64,000 nt of DNA from an uncultured Sphingorhabdus sp. (GTDB lineage Bacteria; Pseudomonadota; Alphaproteobacteria; Sphingomonadales; Sphingomonadaceae), in NCBI GenBank assembly GCA_947501885.1, contig CANMXN010000001.1, positions 1,116,001-1,180,000 of the forward strand, given 5' to 3'. Positions 9,923 to 19,043 of this stretch are shown one piece after another; positions within the stretch are counted from its first letter, which is position 1, and each line of letters begins with the position of its first letter. A model generated the notes under the pieces. The model saw only the letters and a program-made list of their open reading frames with translations, did no database searches and was not told the origin of the DNA. A program made the position numbers and the translations under genes.

Positions 9923-10885
9923 TTAATCTTTTACCGCCGCTCGTTTTAATCTGTCATTAATGGCCATGCCAATACCATTATTAGGAATAGCGCTTATTGC
10001 AATTTTAGGGGCTTGCGCAGCTTCGGCAACATGCAGCGCTTCAAACAGATAGGCAGCAGCCTGCGTTACATCACCTTTTAGTGAGAGGTTATAATCGCAT
10101 TTCACACTGCCCATTGCGATATAAAATTCATCTGCTTCAGCTATATCCACATTAAGCCGTAGCGGTTTTTTTGGTGCATAATGGCTCAGCAATTGTCCCG
10201 GCGCTTCAATCTTAGTTTCGCCAGTATTGGGCAATTCTATTTCACCCAAACAGGCTTCAATCATATCTGCTGTGATCGGTCCCGGCCTTAAAATCTGCCA
10301 CCCATGACCGCGCAAAGCGATAATAGTGGACTCCAAACCTTGCTCACATATCCCGCCATCTAATATCGGCGGTGCATCAATACCAAAGCTGCGGCGCACA
10401 TGCTGCGCCGATGTTGCGCTTAATTTACCGCTGCGATTGGCCGAAGGAGCCGCCAAATTCAGACCCGTTCGCTCTAATACAGCCCGCATCACCCGATGCG
10501 CAGGACAGCGCACCGCTAGCGTTGACAGACCCGCTGTAACAATAGAGGCCACGCCATTATCAGGCTTTGCTTCTATTACCATCGTAAGCGCTCCCGGCCA
10601 GAAGGATTGCGCCAATCGATCCGCCCGATCATTCCATTGCACCAATTTTTGAGCCGCTGCTATATCCGCAACATGGACAATTAGCGGGTTAAAGCTTGGC
10701 CGTCCTTTGGCCGCATAAATTTTGGCAACGGCATCACCATTAGCCGAATCAGCGGCTAACCCATATACGGTTTCCGTGGGAATAGCGGCTATCTCACCTG
10801 CCAGTAAGAGATCACAAATATGATCAAAATCCGCAAGAGCAGTAACGGATTTCTTTTCTAATTTTGATCGCTTTATATCAGGCAT
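9923..10885 (-). CDS. L-threonylcarbamoyladenylate synthase (Sua5/TsaC)
   Basis: Makes threonylcarbamoyl-AMP from threonine, bicarbonate and ATP, the first step of t6A modification at position 37 of ANN-decoding tRNAs. The YrdC-type domain covers about residues 20-205 with IPTETVYGLAADS, KIYAAKGRPSFNPLIVHV and APSANRSGKLSATSAQHV. A C-terminal Sua5 domain (about 225-320) follows the linker that begins near APGQLLSHYAPKKPL. At 320 residues it is the long Sua5 type, not the short TsaC type. It is the promoter-proximal gene of a two-gene unit with the M48 protease. Confidence 0.95.
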   Translation of the reverse strand: MPDIKRSKLEKKSVTALADFDHICDLLLAGEIAAIPTETVYGLAADSANGDAVAKIYAAKGRPSFNPLIVHVADIAAAQKLVQWNDRADRLAQSFWPGALTMVIEAKPDNGVASIVTAGLSTLAVRCPAHRVMRAVLERTGLNLAAPSANRSGKLSATSAQHVRRSFGIDAPPILDGGICEQGLESTIIALRGHGWQILRPGPITADMIEACLGEIELPNTGETKIEAPGQLLSHYAPKKPLRLNVDIAEADEFYIAMGSVKCDYNLSLKGDVTQAAAYLFEALHVAEAAQAPKIAISAIPNNGIGMAINDRLKRAAVKD

Positions 10886-10955
10886 AAATATAGCTATAGC
10901 CTTGTATTAATTTTATACATAATGATTTCACACTTAATCCGCTAGAGGTAAATGA

Positions 10956-12692
10956 ATGTTTTCTGCACCCACAAAAGATCAACTTTTCACACTCAAACAT
11001 ATTAATAATATGCATGAAATAGCGCAACATGAGCGCTATGCTGATGCGAGTGAAGATTTGGTCCAAGCGATTGTCGAGGGTATTGGTGATTTTGCTGCGG
11101 GTGAATTTGAACCTCTCTATCGCATTGGTGATACGGTCGGTGCAACATTGGTTGATGGCGGCGTCATCATGCCCAAAGGCTATAAAGAAGCCTATCAGAG
11201 CTTCGTTGAAGCAGGATGGGGTAGCATCAATGCCCCTAGCGAATTTGGCGGGCAAGGGCTACCTTTCTCGCTGGCAACAGTAGTATTAGATAGCCTTGGC
11301 GCCGCTAATATGGCTTTCACCCTATGCCCTATTCTTTCGGTTGGTGCGATTGAATCACTGCATCATCATGGCAGCACAGAACAGCAAGAAAAATATTTAC
11401 CCAAATTATCCAGCGGTGAATGGACGGGTACTATGAACCTCACTGAACCGCATGCAGGATCAGACGTAGGGGCGCTAAAATCAACCGCCACACCGCGCGG
11501 CGATGGTACTTATCAAATTAAAGGTCAAAAAATCTATATCAGCTTTGGCGATCATGATATGACCGACAATATTATCCATCTAGTATTAGCACGAACACCC
11601 GATGCACCTGCGGGAACACGCGGTATATCACTATTTCTTGTTCCTAAATATCAGGTCAATGATGACGGAAGTCTGGGCGCACAAAATGATGTGAAAACGG
11701 TTTCTATTGAGCATAAAATGGGGATCAATGCATCACCCACATGTGTGTTGCAATATGGCGAAGATGGCGATTGTATTGGCGAGCTTATTGGTCCTGAATT
11801 TGGCGGGATGCGTGCTATGTTCACGATGATGAATAATGCACGGCTTAATGTCGGCTTGCAAGGTGTTCAAATTGCAGAAGCGGCCACCCAAAAAGCCATA
11901 TATTTTGCAAAAGAGCGCGTGCAATCGGCGCGTGCTGGTTCGGGTGATAAAAACCCTGTGCCTATCATTGCTCATCCCGATGTTCGCCGCATGATTTTGC
12001 GCATGAAAGCAGCAACTCAGGCCATTCGTGCCCTACTCTATTATGCTGCGGGACAAGTAGACCGAGCAAATCTTGGCATAGAGGGAGCGCGCGAAATAGT
12101 GGATCTACTAACCCCACTCGCCAAAGGTTATGGTACCGACATTGGCAGCGAAGTCGCTAGCCTTGGCATCCAAATTCATGGCGGCATGGGCTATGTTGAA
12201 GAAACAGGAGCAGCGCAATATTATCGTGATATTCGCATTGCCGCAATTTACGAAGGCACCAATGGTATTCAGGCCGCTGATCTTGTTGGCCGCAAATTGG
12301 GTATGGCGGGCGGCGATGTCATTCGCAATCATATCAGCCGCATTATCAATGAGAGCAAAGATGAAAAGAACCTCTTAGAGCTTGCATTAGCATGTCAGAA
12401 TATCACCGAATATTTCATCAAAGATGCATCGATTGATGACCGCCTATCAGGCAGCTATCCTTATATGACTATGATGTCGGTTATGACCTGTGGTTGGCTC
12501 ATGAGCAAGCAATATGAAGCGGCCAAAACAGACTTAACCAATGGCGGAGACCCTATATTTCTCAAATCAAAAATGGCTTCTTGCCGTTACTATTTGGATG
12601 TCATGGTAGCTGAAGCCATCGGCCTGCATAGCGCAGCAACAATGAGCAGCGATCTGCTCTATGCGCTTAGCGATGAAGAATTGGCGTCATAA
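10956..12692 (+). CDS. Acyl-CoA dehydrogenase, long form
   Basis: FAD-dependent enzyme introducing an alpha-beta double bond into an acyl-CoA thioester. The 578 residues are longer than the classic 380-residue family: an N-terminal extension (MFSAPTKDQLFTLKHINN) matches the AcylCoA_DH_N type, then come the usual domains with MNLTEPHAGSDVGALKSTA and YISFGDHDM, the catalytic glutamate region IYEGTNGIQAADL, and a C-terminal helical extension (about 480-578). AGAGG-like bases lie about 8 bases before the ATG. Substrate length is not readable. It is divergent from sua5 and convergent with the PQQ protein gene; no obvious hairpin lies in the 46-base gap between the two stops. Confidence 0.93.
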   Translation: MFSAPTKDQLFTLKHINNMHEIAQHERYADASEDLVQAIVEGIGDFAAGEFEPLYRIGDTVGATLVDGGVIMPKGYKEAYQSFVEAGWGSINAPSEFGGQGLPFSLATVVLDSLGAANMAFTLCPILSVGAIESLHHHGSTEQQEKYLPKLSSGEWTGTMNLTEPHAGSDVGALKSTATPRGDGTYQIKGQKIYISFGDHDMTDNIIHLVLARTPDAPAGTRGISLFLVPKYQVNDDGSLGAQNDVKTVSIEHKMGINASPTCVLQYGEDGDCIGELIGPEFGGMRAMFTMMNNARLNVGLQGVQIAEAATQKAIYFAKERVQSARAGSGDKNPVPIIAHPDVRRMILRMKAATQAIRALLYYAAGQVDRANLGIEGAREIVDLLTPLAKGYGTDIGSEVASLGIQIHGGMGYVEETGAAQYYRDIRIAAIYEGTNGIQAADLVGRKLGMAGGDVIRNHISRIINESKDEKNLLELALACQNITEYFIKDASIDDRLSGSYPYMTMMSVMTCGWLMSKQYEAAKTDLTNGGDPIFLKSKMASCRYYLDVMVAEAIGLHSAATMSSDLLYALSDEELAS

Positions 12693-12738
12693 ACGGGTGC
12701 AATGATATAGCCTAAATTAACAAATCGGATAGGCGACT

Positions 12739-14067
12739 CTATTCTGCACTAACGCGCCAGATAATATTAGCTACATCATCCACCACCAATAAGGCTCCAT
12801 CGGGGGCAATAGCAACCGATGTCGGACGGCCCTGCGCCTTATCATCCTTATCCAAAAAGCCCGTCAGAACATTTATCGGCTTGCCAACAGGCTTGCTACC
12901 GTCAAATTTAACAAAGACCACGTCATAGCCCGATTTAGGCTCGCGGTTCCACGATCCATGACGCGCAACAAAAGCTCCGCTCGAAAATTTATCACCCAAT
13001 TTCGCGCCATCAGCAAAAACCACACCTAATGAAGCCGTATGCGCCCCCAATGCATAATCGGGGCGACGTTCATATTGACGTTTTTCAGGCTTAAAAGGCT
13101 CCACGCGCAAATCCGTATAGCCACCCCAATAATGGTGCGGCCAACCAAAATCATCAGCCAACTCTACCTTGGTAAGATAATCTGGAACCAGATCAGACCC
13201 CAGCATATCACGCTCATTCACCACGGTCCAAAGGCTACCATCACCATGCCATGACATACCAACAGGATTGCGCAAACCCGATGCAAATATTCTTGTCTTT
13301 CCGCTTTCAATATCATGTTCCAAAATAGCAGCACGCCGTTCTTCGGTGTCCAAGCCATTTTCGCCAATATTGCTGTTCGACCCCACGGCAATATAGAGCT
13401 TTGTTCCATCTGGACTGGCAATTACATTGCGGGTCCAGTGATTATTGGGAGCAATAGCGTTGAGTTTGGCTACCTCTTTTCCTTTGGCGGTAATTTGCGT
13501 ATCCCCCTCAACATAAGGAAAGGCCAAAACCGCATCGGTATTTGCAACATATAATGTATCGCCAACCAATGTCACGCCAAAGGGGGAATTAAGCCCTTCC
13601 AAAAACGCACTGCGCATTTCAGGAACACCATCCTGATCATTATCACGCAGCAATGTGATACGATTGGCCGAAGGCACACCAGCGCCTGCTTTGTCTTGGA
13701 AATAAGCAGCCGCTCTAGCAAATAAACCCTTAGCACTATCACGCGGCGGACTATTGGTTTCAACGACCAGCATATCACCATTGGGCAGCACATAGATATT
13801 ACGCGGATGATCAAAACCTTCTGCATAACGCTCGACTTTGAGGCCTTCTGCTGCCACTGGCTTTTCATCTTCCGTCCAGCGATCAACCTCGGCAATATTA
13901 ACCGTTGGAATAGATTGTTCACGCGGTGATTTATCAGATAAATCAATATCAGGACCGCTCATTTCCTCAAGCGGAACTTGCGCAACATCAGGACGCGAGA
14001 GATACCATCCAAACCCTATAGCTGCGATAATGAATAATATAGCGAAATTTCTGATATGTTTAAGCAT
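12739..14067 (-). CDS. Sorbosone-dehydrogenase-like PQQ-dependent sugar/aldose dehydrogenase
   Basis: Beta-propeller oxidoreductase of the soluble glucose/L-sorbosone dehydrogenase family, expected to use PQQ in the periplasm. An N-terminal hydrophobic segment (FAILFIIAAIGFGWYL) is a signal anchor or signal peptide. The family core is visible: GFDHPRNIYVLPNGDMLVVE, NSPFGVTLVGDTLYVANT, NHWTRNVIASPDGTKLYIAV, ASGLRNPVGMSWHGDGSLW, and NERDMLGSDLVPDYLTKVEL, typical of the sorbosone subgroup. Two c-type cytochrome genes follow upstream on the same strand, plausible electron acceptors. No PQQ biosynthesis gene lies in the window. Actual substrate unknown. Confidence 0.85.
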   Translation of the reverse strand: MLKHIRNFAILFIIAAIGFGWYLSRPDVAQVPLEEMSGPDIDLSDKSPREQSIPTVNIAEVDRWTEDEKPVAAEGLKVERYAEGFDHPRNIYVLPNGDMLVVETNSPPRDSAKGLFARAAAYFQDKAGAGVPSANRITLLRDNDQDGVPEMRSAFLEGLNSPFGVTLVGDTLYVANTDAVLAFPYVEGDTQITAKGKEVAKLNAIAPNNHWTRNVIASPDGTKLYIAVGSNSNIGENGLDTEERRAAILEHDIESGKTRIFASGLRNPVGMSWHGDGSLWTVVNERDMLGSDLVPDYLTKVELADDFGWPHHYWGGYTDLRVEPFKPEKRQYERRPDYALGAHTASLGVVFADGAKLGDKFSSGAFVARHGSWNREPKSGYDVVFVKFDGSKPVGKPINVLTGFLDKDDKAQGRPTSVAIAPDGALLVVDDVANIIWRVSAE

Positions 14068-14162
14068 GCCAGCAAATTATAGCGACATGGGGATAGTTGC
14101 AAGGGTCAAAATAAAGACAGTGATTGTATTGAGCACAAATAGTTTTTGTGCAAGCGCTAGGC

Positions 14163-14579
14163 TTATTCGCCTTGAGCCGCCATATATTCGATCAAGGCTT
14201 GGCGCTCTTGTGCATTTTTAATACCGGCAAAAGACATGCGCGTGCCTGATGCAAAGGCCTGCGGTGATTCTATAAAGGCATTCAAAGATGCTTTATCCCA
14301 AACACCACCCTTATTTTTTAAGGCTGGAGAATAAGTAAAACCTTGTTTTGAGCCAATATTAGCACCTACTATACCCCATAGATTAGGGCCGATACCATTA
14401 TCACCATCTTTGCCGATGCTATGACAAGCTTTGCAACGATTATAGAGCGATTCGCCTGAAATTGTTGATACAGTGGACGTACCTTCATCTGCATTAGCGC
14501 TATTACTTGCAGGGTTAGACCCACATGCCGAAATTACTATCGCCAATGAGAGGCTCCAATATTTCGTAGCAAACCTCAT
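14163..14579 (-). CDS. Class I c-type cytochrome, lipoprotein
   Basis: Small monohaem cytochrome c, 138 residues, with a lipoprotein signal ending in ISAC and a low-complexity Ser/Ala/Asn linker. Haem attachment is CKACH, with distal motif TRMSFAGI supplying a methionine ligand. It overlaps the end of the preceding cytochrome gene by 4 bases (ATGA), so both are made together. Its core (GIGPNLWGIVG, FTYSPALKN, GTRMSFAGI) closely resembles that neighbour, suggesting a tandem duplication in which one copy is lipid-anchored and the other has a membrane helix. A role as electron shuttle for the adjacent PQQ protein or for a terminal oxidase is inference. Confidence 0.9.
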   Translation of the reverse strand: MRFATKYWSLSLAIVISACGSNPASNSANADEGTSTVSTISGESLYNRCKACHSIGKDGDNGIGPNLWGIVGANIGSKQGFTYSPALKNKGGVWDKASLNAFIESPQAFASGTRMSFAGIKNAQERQALIEYMAAQGE

Positions 14580-15223
14580 GCAGCTGGTGTTTCTTCTACG
14601 GGTAATTCGGCCGTAACCTCTTCAACCTGGCCTTCAGCAGCTTCTGGCACAGCTTCGACATTTTCTGTCGGTTCCGCTTCGGCATCAGCTTCAATCGCTG
14701 GCTCTTCGAGAAGCGGTATATTCGAACCTTGGCCATTCATATAGACTAATAATGCCGCTCGGTCCTCAGCCTTACCAATACCTGCAAAGGTCATTTTCGT
14801 GCCATTCGCAAATTTCTTCGGGCTTTCAATCCAAGCATCCATTTGTTCCCAAGTCCAAGCACCGCCGACAGATTTAAGCGCATCTGAATATGCAAAACCA
14901 CCAGCAGCCCCAATTTGACGGCCCATGACAGCATAGAGATTTGGACCAATTCCATCAGCACCACCTGAGTTGATAGTATGACAGGCTACACATTTCTTAA
15001 AGACATTTTCACCTTTTGATTCATCTGCACTGGCCAATAATGTCGCCATTGTAGGCCCAACCTCTGCTTCGCCAGCAGGAGCTTCATCCTCGATGATATA
15101 GCCAACTTTATCACCTTCTGGTATATCGGCATGAAAGATTGTGTCGGTTATAATATAAGAGCCCAATGCCACAATGCCTGCGCCCAGAACCCAACCTGCA
15201 ATTGTATTGTTAGTATCTGACAT
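14576..15223 (-). CDS. cycM: CycM-like membrane-anchored cytochrome c
   Basis: Membrane-anchored cytochrome c that in rhizobia (CycM) carries electrons from the bc1 complex to an aa3 oxidase. The start at 15223 is preferred: AGGA lies about 9 bases upstream and it gives MSDTNNTIAGWVLGAGIVAL, an uncleaved N-terminal anchor. The frame extends 29 codons further up but without a credible start context. Haem motif is CVACH, with GIGPNLYAVMG, FAYSDALKSVG and GTKMTFAGI (Met ligand). A roughly 45-residue acidic Ala/Glu-rich tail follows the cytochrome domain, which is unusual beside its partner. It is the first gene of the cytochrome pair and divergent from pheA. Confidence 0.9.
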   Translation of the reverse strand: MSDTNNTIAGWVLGAGIVALGSYIITDTIFHADIPEGDKVGYIIEDEAPAGEAEVGPTMATLLASADESKGENVFKKCVACHTINSGGADGIGPNLYAVMGRQIGAAGGFAYSDALKSVGGAWTWEQMDAWIESPKKFANGTKMTFAGIGKAEDRAALLVYMNGQGSNIPLLEEPAIEADAEAEPTENVEAVPEAAEGQVEEVTAELPVEETPAA

Positions 15224-15437
15224 GCCCGTAATTCCTATTCTTTGCGAACTATTGGGTGCTACCCCATCAATAATGCTCTGTCCTTTAATACCCCAAAGCA
15301 AGGGGTGCAAGTCTCATATTGATGATATGCACGATAAATGAGAAAATTATAGATTTATTCCTACTAAAAACAGCCCAATCTCTGGCAGAAGCAAAAATTA
15401 TATCTATTGAAACCAAAACCCCCTTGCCCACATCTTA

Positions 15438-16361
15438 ATGGCTGCTTATCGCTACATTATGAACAGCTATCCTAAGGCTGCACTTCACCATGTTAAAGAA
15501 ATGGCGGATTTGGCGGCACATAATATATCAAAGGCCATATCCTTTCAGGGTGCACCTGGAGCCAATTCACACATAGCAGCGCTGCAATATAAGGCCGATA
15601 GCTTGGCTTTACCTTGTTTTTCGTTTGAAGATGCTATTGATGCGGTTAAAAATGGTGATGCAAATCGCGCGATCATCCCTATTGAAAATTCGCTGCATGG
15701 CCGCGTTGCCGATATTCATTTCCTACTCCCCGAATCAGGACTACATATTATTGGTGAGCATTTCATGCCCATTCACCATTGCCTGATGGGTCACAGCAAA
15801 TCAGCAAAGCTCGAAACCGCTATGAGCCATCCACAAGCCTTGGGCCAATGCCGCAAATATTTACGCGCTCATAATATCATCCCTATTGCTTATGCCGACA
15901 CGGCTGCTGCTGCGGCTTATGTTGCCGATAGTGATAACCCCAAAGCAGCGGCCATCGCCCCTAGTCTCTCCGCGCAGCTTTATGGATTAGAAATGATCCA
16001 AGAGAATATTGAAGATTCAGACGATAATATGACACGATTTGTGATATTATCGCGTGATGCCCTTGGTCCGCAAGATGCTATTGATACGCCCATGACCACA
16101 TTGACATTCGAGGTCAAAAATATACCCGCTGCCCTCTATAAAGCGATGGGCGGTTTTGCTACAAACGGCGTCAATATGACCAAGTTAGAGAGCTATCAAA
16201 ATGGGGCAAGCTTTGCTGCCACAGAATTTTATGCCGATATAGAAGGACGTCCCGGCGACACAGCCGTTGATCGTGCGATAGAAGAATTGCGCTTTCACAC
16301 GAAATGGGTGCGAATATTGGGCACATATCCGCAAGCTAGAGCGCGCACGCTCAATGATTAA
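15438..16361 (+). CDS. pheA: Prephenate dehydratase
   Basis: Converts prephenate to phenylpyruvate in phenylalanine synthesis. The monofunctional form (307 residues, no chorismate mutase) has the dehydratase domain beginning ISFQGAPGANSHIAAL, IPIENSLHGRVADIHFLL, and the catalytic TRF in DNMTRFVILSR, followed by a C-terminal ACT domain (about 218-300; LTFEVKNIPAALYKAMGG) carrying the feedback-inhibition motif as KLESYQ instead of the commoner ESRP. A second in-frame ATG at 15459 (MNSYPKAALHHVKEM) may be the true start, since related proteins begin there; neither has a strong ribosome site. Confidence 0.95.
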   Translation: MAAYRYIMNSYPKAALHHVKEMADLAAHNISKAISFQGAPGANSHIAALQYKADSLALPCFSFEDAIDAVKNGDANRAIIPIENSLHGRVADIHFLLPESGLHIIGEHFMPIHHCLMGHSKSAKLETAMSHPQALGQCRKYLRAHNIIPIAYADTAAAAAYVADSDNPKAAAIAPSLSAQLYGLEMIQENIEDSDDNMTRFVILSRDALGPQDAIDTPMTTLTFEVKNIPAALYKAMGGFATNGVNMTKLESYQNGASFAATEFYADIEGRPGDTAVDRAIEELRFHTKWVRILGTYPQARARTLND

Positions 16362-16399
16362 GTCATGGATGAAACAATCATTTCAAGAGAGTATAGAGT

Positions 16400-17740
16400 A
16401 TGAAGAAAAGATATATAGCGGGCGGTCTCATATTCGCATTGGTCGCGGGCGGTGGATTAGCGGCTTATGCGATTTTACCCACCACCCATGATGGATCACC
16501 AAGCGAGCTGCCCGAACTAGCACATTTTGGCGAAAGCATTGGAACGCAGGTCGAGAATATAAATATAGGCAAGCGTAGCGTGGTGGAGGCATCATCATTG
16601 GTTAGTGGCAATTTGGGCAATGAAGAGCGCATTTTGCGGGTGCGCTTCTGGTATCCATCGGACAGTATAGAGGGAAAAAAGGCAGAATATGCTCATCAAA
16701 TTATCATTGGCGATAATGATCCCATCAGCGTTAATTTTGCAGGACAAGCCATCACCGATGTACCCGCAAAAGAAGAAAAATATCCTTTGGTGATCATGTC
16801 GCATGGCTATGGTGGATGGGCCGAACATTATAGCAATTTGGGCGAGCATATTGCTTCGCGCGGTTATGTTGTGGCCTCTATTGATCACGCGGATGATCGC
16901 GTTACGGGTGTATCATCATTTTTAACCTCATTCAGCAATGTATTGCAGAACCGATCATTGGATCAGCATCAAATTATCGATACTATCATCAACAAAGCTG
17001 CTGCAGAAAAAAGCGGATATTATAGCGCGATCGATAGCAGCAAAATCGCATTACTCGGTTATTCGATGGGCGGATTTGGAGCGATACGCACGGCTGGCGC
17101 GCCCTATGATTATAGCGCAGAATCGCTGGGTAATTTGCCAGAGGCAGCGCAAAATACCATAAAAAATGGTACGCAAGAAACGGCGCCAATCTCTGCGCTC
17201 ATCGCCATTGCGCCTTGGGGTGGTACGATTGAAAATCGTTCATGGAATGCCAATGCCCTATCCAAAATCACTATCCCATCTTTATTCATCGCAGGCAATC
17301 AAGATGATGTGTCCGATTATGCAGAAGGAATATCATGGGTGTTTGATGCTATGAAAAACAGCGAACGTCATATGCTGACCTATCGTGAAGCGCGGCATAA
17401 TGTGGCGGGAAACGCAATATTGGATGCACAATTTCCCGCTAATGATAATTTCGCAACCACCGAATATATGCGCGAACCTGTATGGCGGACCGAACGTATC
17501 AATGCGATCAACCAACATTTTATTACCGCATTTTTGGACCTACATCTTAAAGGCGATACAGACAAAGCGAGCTATCTCAATACGCCAACGGAAAATTCCA
17601 ACGATAGCAAATGGGATATTCCCTTTGGTGAACAATTAAACGGCACTTTAGCGAGCAAAGAACAGGCCTCGCATTGGCGCGGCTTTCAAAGGCGCTGGGC
17701 CGTAGGGATGACCATGAAACGCAAGGCTAAAGGTGAATGA
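16400..17740 (+). CDS. Exported alpha/beta hydrolase (dienelactone/PAF-acetylhydrolase-like)
   Basis: Predicted periplasmic serine hydrolase of 446 residues. The N-terminus MKKRYIAGGLIFALVAGGG is a signal peptide or anchor. The alpha/beta-hydrolase fold shows an oxyanion segment (YPLVIMSHGYGGWAEHY), the nucleophile elbow GYSMGG, an acid strand near IPSLFIAGNQDD and a late histidine in REARHNVAG. The early segment with VRFWYPSD is like the platelet-activating-factor acetylhydrolase/chlorophyllase-like group. Substrate unknown. It follows pheA by 38 bases on the same strand and could be co-transcribed, but no functional link is apparent. Downstream is the repeat array at 17.9 kb. Confidence 0.8.
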   Translation: MKKRYIAGGLIFALVAGGGLAAYAILPTTHDGSPSELPELAHFGESIGTQVENINIGKRSVVEASSLVSGNLGNEERILRVRFWYPSDSIEGKKAEYAHQIIIGDNDPISVNFAGQAITDVPAKEEKYPLVIMSHGYGGWAEHYSNLGEHIASRGYVVASIDHADDRVTGVSSFLTSFSNVLQNRSLDQHQIIDTIINKAAAEKSGYYSAIDSSKIALLGYSMGGFGAIRTAGAPYDYSAESLGNLPEAAQNTIKNGTQETAPISALIAIAPWGGTIENRSWNANALSKITIPSLFIAGNQDDVSDYAEGISWVFDAMKNSERHMLTYREARHNVAGNAILDAQFPANDNFATTEYMREPVWRTERINAINQHFITAFLDLHLKGDTDKASYLNTPTENSNDSKWDIPFGEQLNGTLASKEQASHWRGFQRRWAVGMTMKRKAKGE

Positions 17741-17866
17741 ACTGCCCATAATTGCGATGAGAGAAAACGGGTATCCAGAGCGCATAATATTATCGATAAA
17801 TTTACAGAATTTTTGCTCAGCTACATGATATCATTGTGCGTGATTATAGGCGGATGCTTATATCCC

Positions 17867-17940
17867 GTTACCGTCATGCTAACTTGTTTCAGCATGATAT
17901 ATCCGAAGCTTTGTTATCCTGAAATAAATCAGGATGACGG
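17867..17940. repeat. Two hairpin-forming intergenic repeat elements
   Basis: Two inverted repeats lie side by side between convergent genes. The first is built on TCATGCT ... AGCATGA around AACTTGTTTC; the second on TCCTGA-AATAAA-TCAGGA followed by TGACGG. Both resemble the short palindromic elements of the type GTCATCCTGAACTTGTTTCAGGAT that are scattered between genes of many sphingomonads and other alphaproteobacteria (recalled, not searched). The pair sits at the 3' side of the hydrolase gene, could act as a weak transcript end, and runs directly into the 20-bp array. Confidence 0.65.
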
Positions 17941-18043
17941 ACGGCTGTTCACGATGGCAGAGGGTTGTTCAGGGTGACAGGGGAGTGTTCACAATGGCGG
18001 AGGGCTATTCAGGGTGACGGGGTTGTTCAAGATAACGAAGTTT
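17928..18043. repeat. 20-bp-period degenerate tandem array
   Basis: Units begin at 17928, 17948, 17968, 17988 and 18008, exactly 20 bases apart, then at 18026 (18 bases). Each starts TTCA (ATCA in the first) and continues with a GGTGACGGGG- or CGATGGCAGAGG-like stretch. Units alternate: the first, third and fifth carry AGGATGAC/AGGGTGAC, the second and fourth carry ACGATGGC/ACAATGGC. So a 40-bp higher-order repeat is present. The AGGGTGACGG core is the same half-site as in the adjacent hairpin repeats, suggesting growth by slippage from one element. It occupies the remainder of the 303-base gap (17741-18043) up to the stop of the YghU-like gene; bases 17741-17866 hold nothing I recognise. Confidence 0.75.
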
Positions 18044-18937
18044 TTATGCACCAAGCTTATCCTGCGTGCGCAATTCAAAATCGCTCGCGTCATGGCGTTC
18101 AATAAGCTGTTCATGTAATTCGCCCCAAGCACGATTGACCATCTTGCCGCGCTTGGCCGCATCGCGCGCACCAATTTGCTTGGTCCAGCGCATGAGGTTT
18201 TTATAGCTCTCGACCTGCAAAAATTCAGCCGCATTATAGACAAGACCCAGCATGAGCGCACCATACCAAGGCCATATCGCAATATCGGCGATGCTATATT
18301 CATCGCCCGCCATATATTCATTGTCCGCCAAATGCTTATCCAGCACATCCAACTGACGCTTCACTTCCATGGCAAAGCGGTCAATACAATATTCGATTTT
18401 GAACGGCGCATAGGCATAAAAATGGCCAAAACCGCCGCCCAAATAGGGCGCGCTACCCATTTGCCAAAATAGCCAGTTCAAACATTCCGTACGCTTAGCA
18501 GCATCTTTGGGTATCAGCGCGTCAAATTTCTCTGCCAAATGGAGAAGTATGCTGCCCGATTCAAACACCCGCACAGGCGTATCACCGCTGCGATCCAGCA
18601 AAGCAGGGATTTTGCTATTGGGGTTAATATCGACAAAACCGCTGCCAAATTGATCGCCGCTGCTAATGTTAATCAGGTAAGCATCATATTCCGCACCTTT
18701 ATGTCCCAGCGCCAGCAATTCCTCAAACATCATCGTCACCTTTACGCCATTGGGCGTCGCCATGCTATAAAGCTGAAATGGATGCTCGCCGCTTGGCAGC
18801 TCTAATTCTTTGGTGGCTCCTGCGATAGGACGATTAATGCTCGCAAAAGCCCCGCCATTTTCGCTGTCCCATTTCCATATTTTGGGCGGGGTATAATCGG
18901 CAGGTTGATTAGGCGGTGTGCTTGCTTCTTCGCTCAT
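18044..18937 (-). CDS. yghU: YghU-type glutathione-dependent disulfide-bond oxidoreductase
   Basis: Glutathione S-transferase-fold enzyme of the Nu class (YghU/YfcG) that reduces disulfides using glutathione. The 297-residue length agrees with YghU (about 288). The thioredoxin-like domain (about 50-140) carries the diagnostic YSMATPNGVKVTMMFEELL and NPNSKIPALLD, with the glutathione-contact ESGSILLHLAEKF. A helical C-terminal domain follows, with GGGFGHFYAYAP and YSIADIAIWPWYG. It shares its strand with polA but is 106 bases away and likely transcribed separately. The stop codon borders the repeat array. Confidence 0.93.
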   Translation of the reverse strand: MSEEASTPPNQPADYTPPKIWKWDSENGGAFASINRPIAGATKELELPSGEHPFQLYSMATPNGVKVTMMFEELLALGHKGAEYDAYLINISSGDQFGSGFVDINPNSKIPALLDRSGDTPVRVFESGSILLHLAEKFDALIPKDAAKRTECLNWLFWQMGSAPYLGGGFGHFYAYAPFKIEYCIDRFAMEVKRQLDVLDKHLADNEYMAGDEYSIADIAIWPWYGALMLGLVYNAAEFLQVESYKNLMRWTKQIGARDAAKRGKMVNRAWGELHEQLIERHDASDFELRTQDKLGA

Positions 18938-19043
18938 GGTGGGATTCCTTCAATTGCTAAAACTAAGTTTTATATTAGGACTAAATACACACTTATCAAG
19001 TGACTAATATATCAAATTTTAATGCGATTCCCTATACTGTTAA

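Noticed and set aside
17928-18043. Possible CRISPR array
   Set aside because: Units follow each other without unique spacers, are degenerate and have no cas genes nearby.
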